Source: Alphaproteobacteria bacterium (GTDB taxonomy: Bacteria; Pseudomonadota; Alphaproteobacteria; Rickettsiales; UBA1997). From it: 7,971 nt of DNA. Within the stretch, counting starts at the first letter, position 1; every line of letters starts with the position of its first letter. A program made the position numbers and the translations under genes. The notes under the pieces are model-generated. The model worked only from the letters and a program-made list of their open reading frames with translations. It ran no database searches and was not told the origin of the DNA. Below are positions 1-6,123 of the stretch, piece by piece. Location of the stretch: assembly GCA_016869775.1 (NCBI GenBank), contig VGDJ01000056.1, forward strand, positions 1 to 7,971, in the 5' to 3' direction.

Positions 1-1145
1 TTACCAATTCTCCACGCGCTAAAGAGTTTTCAGTTATTACTAAATTTTATAATAATTCTGCTAAAGCGGTAAGTTTTTTTGGGGATTTACATCCAAATTT
101 TGAGGGCAATATTGTTAAAGCAATGGCCAGCGCAAAAAGGGGTGTAAAGCAGGTTAATGCTTTGTTGGAGTTGTTGTCAAAAGACGAAAAAAAGCCCCAA
201 AGTTTTAAAAATTATCAACAAGATTTCTTGGTGAATATTGTTAAAGTTGAAAGATTGTCTGATCATGTTGTTGAAATATTTGTTAAATCAAAGTTATTGG
301 CCTCGCAAACTCAAGTCGGACAAATATTTCGTTTACATAATTATCATGCGCTTGCCTCAGAAGCTCAGGGTCAAAAAATGGCCATGGAAGGTGTTGTAGT
401 CACAGCTTTATCAATTGACATTGAGATGGGTATAATTAGTGGAATTGTCGTTGAAACCGGTGGTTCGTCGAGCTTAATAAAGAATTTTAAAGTAGGTGAG
501 CCATGTGTTTTTATGGGTCCAAGTGGCAAACCAACCGATATTCCTAAAAATGAAACCGTAGTTTTAATTGGTGGGGGCCGTGGTAATCAACCCCTTACTG
601 CCCTTGCTGAAGCTTTTAAAAATAACGGCTGTAAGGTAATATTTTTCGCTGGATATAAAAAATCTGATTTTATTGTGCGCCTTAACCGAATGCAAAACGC
701 GGTTGATGAGTTGATTATCGCAATTGAAGATAAAGAATCAGCTTATGAATCAGGTTTTTATAACGGGACAGTAATTGATGCGATTAAAAATTATTTTAAC
801 AAAAATTTGGATAATCGTAAAATTGATCGAGTTTTTGCGATTGGGAACGATAAATTAATGCATGAAGTGGCGCGTTTGAGGTGCGAAAAGGTTGTTGAAG
901 AATTTTTTAATGCCAAATATTCAATAACCAGTCTAAACGCTCCAATGCAATGTATGATGAAGGGTGTTTGCGGTCAGTGTTTACAACGCAAAACCAATGC
1001 AAATGGCGACCCAGAATATTTTTATGCTTGCGCTAATCAAGATCAATCGAGCGATAGTATTGATTTTAAGCATTTGCATGCTCGATGCGAGCAGAATTCG
1101 TTATTAGAAAAGACCGCCAAATACTGGATTAAAACATTGGGCTAG
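1..1145 (+). CDS. FAD-dependent oxidoreductase, GltD-like/PyrK-like fusion, C-terminal part (5' end outside window)
   Basis: The reading frame is open to the left edge (first complete codon at 3), so the ATG at 123 is an internal methionine, not the start. Residues encoded before and across it (FGDLHPNFEG, then VKAMASAKRG) resemble the end of the FAD/NAD(P)-binding domain of glutamate-synthase small-subunit-like enzymes. Counting from that internal Met, about 33-140 form a ferredoxin-reductase-type FAD-binding barrel. About 145-260 form an NAD(P)-binding fold with a GGGRGNQP phosphate loop (150-157). Cysteines at 277, 283, 286 and 303 match the [2Fe-2S] site of PyrK, the electron-transfer subunit of dihydroorotate dehydrogenase, although the first Cys lies one residue further out than in classical PyrK (C-x5-C-x2-C). 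The likely role is cytoplasmic electron transfer between NAD(P)H, flavin and an iron-sulfur centre. The physiological substrate cannot be told from sequence. The gene converges on pal, 37 nt away. Family level is confident; exact function is open. Confidence 0.8.
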   Translation, partial: TNSPRAKEFSVITKFYNNSAKAVSFFGDLHPNFEGNIVKAMASAKRGVKQVNALLELLSKDEKKPQSFKNYQQDFLVNIVKVERLSDHVVEIFVKSKLLASQTQVGQIFRLHNYHALASEAQGQKMAMEGVVVTALSIDIEMGIISGIVVETGGSSSLIKNFKVGEPCVFMGPSGKPTDIPKNETVVLIGGGRGNQPLTALAEAFKNNGCKVIFFAGYKKSDFIVRLNRMQNAVDELIIAIEDKESAYESGFYNGTVIDAIKNYFNKNLDNRKIDRVFAIGNDKLMHEVARLRCEKVVEEFFNAKYSITSLNAPMQCMMKGVCGQCLQRKTNANGDPEYFYACANQDQSSDSIDFKHLHARCEQNSLLEKTAKYWIKTLG

Positions 1146-1182
1146 GAAGGTTTGGGAATGGATAATGAATAAAATAGATGCC

Positions 1183-1710
1183 TTAGTTTATAACTGTAAC
1201 AGCGCGACGATTTTTGGCATGAATTTCATCTGAGTTGCCAACAAAAGCTGGTCTTTCTTTGCCATAAGAGACAATTTTGATGCGTGAATCAGCAATTCCT
1301 CTTTGTTTAAGAAATTTTTTAACCGCAAAAGCACGTTTTTCTCCAAGAGCTATGTTGAATTCGCGAGAACCCCTTTCGTCGCAGTGACCTTCGATGGTAA
1401 CATTTATTTTGCTGTCGCTTTTGAGCCACTCAACCTGAACTTCAAGGATTTTTTTTGCTTCATCTTCAATTTCAGAGGAGTTTAATGAGAAAAAAACGCG
1501 ATCCTGGACCTCAACTTCTTGCTCTTGATTTGCTTTGTTGATTTCTTTGGCTTGTTCTTCTGAATTGATAGTTTCGTAGGGTTGTTTTTCTTGTGGATTT
1601 TTATCGTTTAAATTAATTTCTTTTGTGGCATCATTTTTATTGTCGTTAAGTCCTGTTTGACAAGAAAATAAGAATATGGATAATACGGCAATTAATATGT
1701 GCTTGAACAT
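1183..1710 (-). CDS. pal: Peptidoglycan-associated lipoprotein Pal (OmpA-family)
   Basis: This 175-residue protein has a lipoprotein signal peptide: Lys at 3, a hydrophobic run at 5-16 and lipobox LFSC with the lipidated Cys at 17. Phe at the -2 position of the lipobox is slightly atypical. Residues 18-68 are a polar Asn/Lys/Glu-rich linker, and 70-175 are an OmpA-like peptidoglycan-binding domain. The hallmark segment GHCDERGSREFN (108-119) is followed by R126; D111 and R126 sit 15 residues apart, as do the Asp/Arg pair that bind diaminopimelate in this family. Pal anchors the outer membrane to peptidoglycan and works with TolB in the Tol-Pal complex during division. In many proteobacteria pal is next to tolB and cpoB; here neither is beside it, and its neighbours are a convergent oxidoreductase and a divergent orphan gene. 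No clear Shine-Dalgarno precedes the ATG. Length is typical. Confidence 0.94.
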   Translation of the reverse strand: MFKHILIAVLSIFLFSCQTGLNDNKNDATKEINLNDKNPQEKQPYETINSEEQAKEINKANQEQEVEVQDRVFFSLNSSEIEDEAKKILEVQVEWLKSDSKINVTIEGHCDERGSREFNIALGEKRAFAVKKFLKQRGIADSRIKIVSYGKERPAFVGNSDEIHAKNRRAVTVIN

Positions 1711-1721
1711 AGATATAACGT

Positions 1722-1764
1722 AAAAATTAGTTGGAGAAATTTATGAGATTTCCAAAAATTAGTT
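1722..1764. repeat. 11-bp direct repeat in the pal/orphan divergent region
   Basis: The sequence AAAAATTAGTT occurs at 1722-1732 and again at 1754-1764, a spacing of 32 bp (about three helical turns). The second copy runs into TTAGTTATAACCAA (1759-1772), which centres on the 8-bp palindrome GTTATAAC (1762-1769). The copies lie between or inside the expected promoters of the two divergent genes, so they could be a regulator site. The bases involved are mostly A/T, and chance is a real alternative. Confidence 0.3.
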
Positions 1765-1783
1765 ATAACCAAATCTTTGTCAA
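1756..1783 (-). promoter_or_regulatory. Candidate sigma-70 type promoter for pal
   Basis: Read leftward, a perfect TTGACA lies at 1783-1778, followed 16 nt later by TAATTT at 1761-1756 as a poor -10 (3 of 6 consensus bases). It lies about 46-73 nt upstream of the pal start codon. The -35 is convincing by match, the -10 is weak, and such boxes arise by chance in AT-rich DNA. No equally good promoter was found for the rightward gene at 1853. Confidence 0.28.
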
Positions 1784-1852
1784 GTGTTGTAAAGTGTTTT
1801 TTTAAATTTGAAGTAATTTACATTTATACCAGAAAAAAATATTGAGAAAAAT

Positions 1853-3862
1853 ATGGAGCAAAAAACAGATATTAAAGACAACCCAACTCTATTTGAAGGC
1901 CTAAAAACATTTTCTAAGAAATTTGTTGAAGCTTCTCTTATTGTTCCAGTAAATACTTTCCATCACCTTAAGGATCAAAATACTCTTGATGGCACAACGC
2001 GCCAAATTTTGCAACGAGTTGAAAATTTTCATAAAAGGCAAGAAATTTTTAAGCATGTCGTTGATTTAGTTTTTCAAGAAAAAAGCGCGGATTTTCATCA
2101 ATATAGAGATAAATCTGACGAGATCATTTTTAGAAATCACGCAGATGATGAAAATTCTCGTAAAGAAATTTTGGCCCTTGAGAAAGATAAATTTGTGGAC
2201 ATTTATGATAGGTTGGACGAATTATCGAAAATTGAAATCAAAAGAAAAAATGCTGAACTTTTTAGTGCTTTGAATCAATCTACAAGCTCCATAGTTCAAG
2301 AAAGAGAAGAGCTAGATAATAAAAATTTCAATCAAATTTATAGTAGAATCTTAATCTCCATGGTTTTCGCAGGCCTAGATGTTTTAGAAATTTTTAGTGA
2401 CATATTAGATAATTTTGGTGGAGATTTTGCTAAATCGGTTGGTAAAACTCTTCGCGATCCAGAGGTTATGCAGGGTTTTGCTAAAGTTAATGAGGCGTTT
2501 CGAATAGACGATGCTTTTGAAGGTTTATCCAAAACGCCGATTCTAAATGACATAAATCAGTTCGCTGTCGATGCCCTTAATTCTGAATATCTGTCACCAG
2601 TTTCGGGTTTAGCGCGTGATTTTATTGGAAGCGAAATGGCTAAATTTGCTTTCGGAGGATTGGTGTTAGCAAATTTTATTAATTCTGAAGTTTCATTATT
2701 TTTGGAATATAAAGATTTTGATAAAAAACACAAAGATGCACTCAAAAAAATATCTACACGTCTTGATGAAAAAATAAACGAAAGTGCCGAGCAATTATCA
2801 AAATTAATGGCTCACGAGCATGTTGATAATGTCAGAAATTATGAGTATCTAAAAAATTATTTTGTCAATAAGGGTCTTAAAGATAATAAAGAAATCGAAG
2901 ATTTACATTTTTTAAATAGCCAAAATCATAAAATAAAACTTCAAGATTTTACCATTGATCAAATTGCTCAAATCGATTTCAAAAGCCAAAATTGCAAAGA
3001 TCACAATATCAAAATTTCTAAAGATTTAATTGAAAAAGCCAAAAAATTTGCTTCTAATCAATTTGCTGACGGCAAAGAATCAGTCAAAAAAAAGATTGAT
3101 GAAAAAATTTTTGAACATTTGATTGCGAGCTACAGACATAACAAAATATCCGATATCGATCTTGGGTCTAGCAAATTAGAGGAATTTGATAATCATATGG
3201 CAAAAATTGAGAACATGGATGTGGATGAAAAAATTAAAATTTTTTGTGAAGAATATTTGGCGCCAGAAATTAAAGAAAAAATTATCAATCTAAAAAACAA
3301 AATTGAAAAAAGTCCTGCTCCTACTGAAAACCCATCAGCCCAAGATTCTATCGAATCTAGCTCAACAACTCCCGCATTGCCAACAAGTCCTGCTTTGACG
3401 GCAAATTCTTTAAGAGATCCATCTGAAGATCGATTTGGTGCTAAAAAAGAGAGTTCATCTTTGGTAGATAGCGAATCTAGCCCAACAACTCCCGCATTGC
3501 CAACAAGTCCTGCTTTGACGGCAAATTCTTTAAATTCGGTAGATAGCGGTAAAGACGATCCCGTTGGTTTGAATGATGTTGTGATAAGTTTGCAGCCGCC
3601 CCTTGTATCGATTACTCCAGTGTCTATAGAATCGCCATCACCTTCTCAACCGCCATCACCTTCTCAACCGCCATCACCTTCTCAACCGCCATCACCTTCT
3701 CAACCGCCATCACCTTCTCAATCGCCATCACCTTCGCCATCACCTTCTCCAAGAACTAGTATTGATTCCAATGCTTCTATAATAAGTGGTAGTGATGTTA
3801 GTGTAATTTCGCTATCTGGAGCAAGTTCAGTATCTAGTCAAGGTTCGCAACATAATAATTAA
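1853..3862 (+). CDS. Hypothetical 669-residue protein with Ser/Pro-rich repeat tail
   Basis: I do not recognise this protein. Residues 1-485 are charged, Lys/Asp/Glu/Asn-rich and mostly helical in character. Two moderately hydrophobic stretches occur near 164-186 and 264-284, which could pack in a core or touch a membrane; there is no N-terminal signal peptide. Residues about 287-320 have a helical coiled-coil look. From about 486 the protein becomes a low-complexity Ser/Pro/Thr/Ala tail. Within it SSTTPALPTSPALTANSL (503-520) recurs almost unchanged at 543-560, five PSPSQP-type units fill 595-624, a short Pro/Ser run follows, and the protein ends in a Ser-rich polar terminus. The first in-frame ATG after the upstream stop (1814-1816) is used; GAG at 1844-1846 is a weak Shine-Dalgarno. 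It is transcribed divergently from pal, and no neighbour suggests a role. A secreted or host-directed protein, or a surface/scaffold protein, are guesses from composition only. That it is a real gene is well supported by length and A/T-rich third positions. Confidence 0.85.
   Translation: MEQKTDIKDNPTLFEGLKTFSKKFVEASLIVPVNTFHHLKDQNTLDGTTRQILQRVENFHKRQEIFKHVVDLVFQEKSADFHQYRDKSDEIIFRNHADDENSRKEILALEKDKFVDIYDRLDELSKIEIKRKNAELFSALNQSTSSIVQEREELDNKNFNQIYSRILISMVFAGLDVLEIFSDILDNFGGDFAKSVGKTLRDPEVMQGFAKVNEAFRIDDAFEGLSKTPILNDINQFAVDALNSEYLSPVSGLARDFIGSEMAKFAFGGLVLANFINSEVSLFLEYKDFDKKHKDALKKISTRLDEKINESAEQLSKLMAHEHVDNVRNYEYLKNYFVNKGLKDNKEIEDLHFLNSQNHKIKLQDFTIDQIAQIDFKSQNCKDHNIKISKDLIEKAKKFASNQFADGKESVKKKIDEKIFEHLIASYRHNKISDIDLGSSKLEEFDNHMAKIENMDVDEKIKIFCEEYLAPEIKEKIINLKNKIEKSPAPTENPSAQDSIESSSTTPALPTSPALTANSLRDPSEDRFGAKKESSSLVDSESSPTTPALPTSPALTANSLNSVDSGKDDPVGLNDVVISLQPPLVSITPVSIESPSPSQPPSPSQPPSPSQPPSPSQPPSPSQSPSPSPSPSPRTSIDSNASIISGSDVSVISLSGASSVSSQGSQHNN
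3352..3533 (+). repeat. 62-bp direct duplication inside the orphan gene
   Basis: Bases 3352-3413 recur at 3472-3533 with a single difference (T at 3362, C at 3482), a period of 120 bp. Both copies are read in the same frame and give the TTPALPTSPALTANSL module, with Ser changed to Pro at the mismatch. A shorter echo, GGTAGATAGCG, appears at 3463-3473 and 3538-3548. The near identity indicates a recent duplication or ongoing gene-conversion-like homogenisation. Confidence 0.95.
3635..3748 (+). repeat. 18-bp tandem repeat (PSPSQP units)
   Basis: The 18-bp unit CCATCACCTTCTCAACCG is repeated four times exactly at 3635-3706. A fifth copy at 3707-3724 has one change (CAATCG). Two truncated 12-bp units, CCATCACCTTCG and CCATCACCTTCT, follow at 3725-3748. 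All units are multiples of three, so copy-number change by slippage would lengthen or shorten the tail without breaking the frame. Confidence 0.97.
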
Positions 3863-3872
3863 TACTGTTTAA

Positions 3873-4091
3873 TCTGGGAAAAGTATTTTCCCTCAAAACA
3901 TAAACCCTGTCACAGAATCTCCATCGCGAAGTTCATCACCTAGATTTGGAGCGTAGGATGGTGGATTTCGTTATCATGACAATGTTGCAGGAGTTTTGGG
4001 TCATTATTAAGAGAGAAGAAGTACTACAGATTCTTTCGATGGAAGAACAGAAAATCAAACTAAAACTCCCTCTCGGGGAATTCAGGTTTAG
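3873..4091 (+). pseudogene. Probable decayed 3' coding remnant behind the orphan gene
   Basis: Frame 3 reads through this stretch as 72 codons with stops at 3954-3956 (TAG) and 4008-4010 (TAA), ending at TAG 4089-4091. Three signs suggest it was once coding. Only 15 of the 72 third positions are G or C by hand count, like the genes around it. The translation starts with a Ser/Pro/Arg-rich piece (SPSRSSSPRFGA) similar in style to the orphan's tail, which itself contains RFGA at 527-530. The later piece contains plausible polar sequence (GFRYHDNVAGVLGHY). It could be the frameshifted and shortened tail of the orphan gene (frame 2) or the end of a lost paralogue. It may also be non-coding DNA with a chance bias. 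Confidence 0.4.
3876..3892. other. Perfect short inverted repeat (7-bp stem, 3-nt loop)
   Basis: GGGAAAA-GTA-TTTTCCC can fold into a hairpin 13 nt after the stop codon of the 669-residue protein. No T-run follows on either strand, so it is not a standard intrinsic terminator. It could protect the 3' end of the mRNA or contribute weakly to termination. Confidence 0.45.
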
Positions 4092-4113
4092 GTTAAATAT
4101 TAAAAATTTTTAA
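3958..4113 (+). CDS. Possible small ORF, 51 residues (doubtful)
   Basis: An ATG at 3958 opens 51 codons ending at TAA 4111-4113. It is preceded by GGAG at 3948-3951, six bases from the ATG, a better Shine-Dalgarno than those of the surrounding genes. The product would start with a hydrophobic stretch (MVDFVIMTMLQEFWVIIKR) and end basic and polar. Against it, 23 of 51 third positions are G/C by hand count, far more than in the neighbouring genes, and it overlaps the better-biased decayed frame. I recognise no family. It is more likely a chance opening than a gene, but it is recorded because of the ribosome-binding site. Confidence 0.2.
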   Translation: MVDFVIMTMLQEFWVIIKREEVLQILSMEEQKIKLKLPLGEFRFRLNIKNF

Positions 4114-4133
4114 AAAGTCTTAATAAAAATTTA

Positions 4134-5297
4134 ATGAACTTTACCACCAAAAAAATCCATGAAATTGATTTCGATTTTTGTTTAATTGAAGATTTGGCAA
4201 GCTTAAAAAATTTTGTCCAATTAATCAGCGATGATGACATAATTGCTTTAGATACCGAATTTACTCGTCGTAGTACATATTATCCAATCTTATCAACCGT
4301 TCAAATAGCTTTAAAAAAACCTAATAACAAAAAAATTTTAGCATTAATTGATGTAATAAAATGTCCTGCAATAGGGGATATAATCTCTGTTATAAATCAT
4401 CCAAAAATTATCAAAATCTTTCATGCTTCGAGTCAGGACTTGCAAATATTTTATAGAATTTCAGGCTTGGTAGCGCAAAACATTTTTGATACACAGATTA
4501 TGGCTAATTTTTGCCAAGAAATGACTAATATTGGTTACTCAAATTTGGTTAAAAAAGTTGTAAATGTTGAAATCTGCAAAAAAATGCAAAGTAGTGATTG
4601 GCAAGGCAGGCCACTGAGTAGTGCGCAGATTGACTACGCTCTAATTGATGTGATTTTCTTGCACGAAATCTATGATTTTTTTGCAAAAAAACTTTTCCAA
4701 AATCAATCTTTTGAATGGTTTTGCGAGGAGATGAATGAATACATAAAAAAAACTTTGAGTGACAATTCAAAAAATTTAATATACAGCTTTAACTTAGCTA
4801 GGCTTAATCATAAGCATGTTTTACAGCTTAATAAATTGGTTATTATTCGTGAAAAATTTGCGAAAATTTATGACTTACCTCGCGAACATTTAATTTCGAA
4901 TAAAGATTTGGAATTTATAGCTTTTAATTTTCCAAATATTGATTTGGTAAATTATAAATTGCCTCATGATTTTAGTAATGAAGCTTTGAAATCTCTGGCC
5001 TCAGAGCTTAATGAACATCAAATAAATATTCCTCAAAAACTCAGCACAAATGATAAAAATTTGATCGCAAAAATTAAATCTCTTGTTGCTAAAACGGCAA
5101 AAAAATATGGTTTGAATGAACAATTTTTGTTGAACAATAACCAAATCAAAAATATCGTTACGGCCAATAATATTGAGCAAGTTAAATTTCTTATCAGCCA
5201 TTGGCGCTATACTTTGTTGGGCAATGACATCAATCAAATTTTAATTAAAAATTATGAAAATAATCGTCGCAAACTGGAAAATGAATCACGGATTTGA
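4134..5297 (+). CDS. rnd: Ribonuclease D
   Basis: This 387-residue protein, close to the family's usual 370-390, is a 3'-5' exoribonuclease of the DEDD-y type that trims tRNA precursors and other structured RNAs in the cytoplasm. The exonuclease domain (about 14-200) has all three motifs: DTEF with D40 and E42, HASSQD with D102, and Y168-x3-D172 of motif III. These are the four metal-binding acids plus the catalytic Tyr. HRDC-type RNA-binding helices follow (about 215-290, with REKFAKIYDLPREHLI at 239-254). A second, more diverged HRDC-like region runs from about 315 to 370 and ends in the family-typical WRYTLLG segment. The ATG at 4134 lacks a Shine-Dalgarno and follows A/T-only DNA. It is the first gene of the rightward cluster, and its last 14 codons overlap tpiA. 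Confidence 0.95.
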   Translation: MNFTTKKIHEIDFDFCLIEDLASLKNFVQLISDDDIIALDTEFTRRSTYYPILSTVQIALKKPNNKKILALIDVIKCPAIGDIISVINHPKIIKIFHASSQDLQIFYRISGLVAQNIFDTQIMANFCQEMTNIGYSNLVKKVVNVEICKKMQSSDWQGRPLSSAQIDYALIDVIFLHEIYDFFAKKLFQNQSFEWFCEEMNEYIKKTLSDNSKNLIYSFNLARLNHKHVLQLNKLVIIREKFAKIYDLPREHLISNKDLEFIAFNFPNIDLVNYKLPHDFSNEALKSLASELNEHQINIPQKLSTNDKNLIAKIKSLVAKTAKKYGLNEQFLLNNNQIKNIVTANNIEQVKFLISHWRYTLLGNDINQILIKNYENNRRKLENESRI

Positions 5298-6123
5298 TGA
5301 TGTTGACGATTGGCTGGAAGGTTTTTACAAAACATATTCAGCAAATTCTAAAAACCCCGATGCTCATGAGGCCGTTGTTTGCCCGCCAAATATTTTGCTT
5401 GATTATATCGATAGCGAATTAATCGAAGACGGTTTTCATTTTCTTGAATTTGTGGCTTCTAAACAAGGTCGCGATGCCGACGATTTCACTCCCGAAGAAA
5501 TTGCAAAATATGTTTACGAAGCCAGACCAATAAAGCTTGGCGCCCAAGATTGTGGCATTGAAGAATCGGGTCAATTTACTGGCGATGTGAGCGCTAAATT
5601 ATTGAGAGAAGTAAATTGCGATTATGTAATTTTAGGTCATTCGGAGCGACGCATTAATTATTGCGAAACCAATGAAATGATCGGCAAAAAAGCCACTCAA
5701 GCCTATAAAAATTCAATCACTCCAATTATTTGCGTTGGTGAATCAAAGGAAATGCGTGATCAAAATCGTCATTTTGATTTTGTGAAAGAGCAACTCGAGC
5801 AATCAATTCCATTAATTGAAGCGCCAAAACTAGTGATAGCTTATGAGCCAATATGGTCAATTGGCACTGGCAATACCGCTTCATCGACTCAGATTGAAGA
5901 AATGATAAATTTTATCCATCAATTCTCTAGCCAAAAATTAGCTAAAATTGTCAAAAATTTTTATGTAATTTATGGCGGTTCAGTAAATTCTTCAAACTCA
6001 TCCGAAATTCTTAATATCAAGGGCGTAGACGGTTTACTTGTTGGTAAGGCGAGTTTAAATATTGAAGAATTTTCTAAAATTCTTTTGAGTCAAAATCAGT
6101 CGAATGTCGAATCAAAAAAATAG
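5254..6123 (+). CDS. tpiA: Triosephosphate isomerase
   Basis: This enzyme interconverts dihydroxyacetone phosphate and glyceraldehyde 3-phosphate in glycolysis and gluconeogenesis. All catalytic parts are visible: N7 and K9 in ANWKMN, H129 in GHSERR, E198 in YEPIW, the flexible lid W201-G206 (WSIGTG) and the phosphate-binding YGGSVN (240-245). The start at 5254 is fixed because N7/K9 follow at once and no earlier start would fit the barrel. That makes the 44-nt overlap with rnd real. At 289 residues it is about 40 longer than a typical bacterial enzyme (about 250). Most of the excess is an acidic/aromatic insertion at about 61-92, between the second barrel strand (VVCPP) and the third (IKLGAQ), plus a short polar C-terminal extension. 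The insertion is in frame and the active site is complete, so the enzyme should be functional. Confidence 0.96.
   Translation: MKIIVANWKMNHGFDDVDDWLEGFYKTYSANSKNPDAHEAVVCPPNILLDYIDSELIEDGFHFLEFVASKQGRDADDFTPEEIAKYVYEARPIKLGAQDCGIEESGQFTGDVSAKLLREVNCDYVILGHSERRINYCETNEMIGKKATQAYKNSITPIICVGESKEMRDQNRHFDFVKEQLEQSIPLIEAPKLVIAYEPIWSIGTGNTASSTQIEEMINFIHQFSSQKLAKIVKNFYVIYGGSVNSSNSSEILNIKGVDGLLVGKASLNIEEFSKILLSQNQSNVESKK

Noticed and set aside
123..1145. Treating the ATG at 123 as the start of the first gene
   Set aside because: The same frame is open to the left edge and the residues before the ATG belong to a recognisable FAD-domain end, so the gene begins outside the window.
1146..1182. Bidirectional terminator between the convergent oxidoreductase and pal genes
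   Set aside because: No inverted repeat or T-run could be found in the 37-nt gap.
1303..1485. 60-codon rightward ORF inside pal
   Set aside because: It lies antisense to a well-supported OmpA-family domain and has no ribosome-binding site or family resemblance.
2338..2745. Two leftward ORFs of 71 and 62 codons inside the orphan gene
   Set aside because: Both are antisense to a long ORF with proper A/T-rich third positions; no family features.
3635..3748. CRISPR array
   Set aside because: The units are contiguous 18-bp tandem repeats without spacers and are read in frame as protein.
3863..3943. Read-through extension of the orphan protein in its own frame after the TAA at 3860
   Set aside because: The frame-2 extension is short (to the TAG at 3941), its third positions are G/C-rich, and it does not look like a continuation of the tail; frame 3 fits better.
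4549..4770. 73-codon leftward ORF inside rnd
   Set aside because: It is antisense to the RNase D catalytic domain, including motif III.
5001..5237. 78-codon leftward ORF inside rnd
   Set aside because: It is antisense to the HRDC-like C-terminal region; no independent support.
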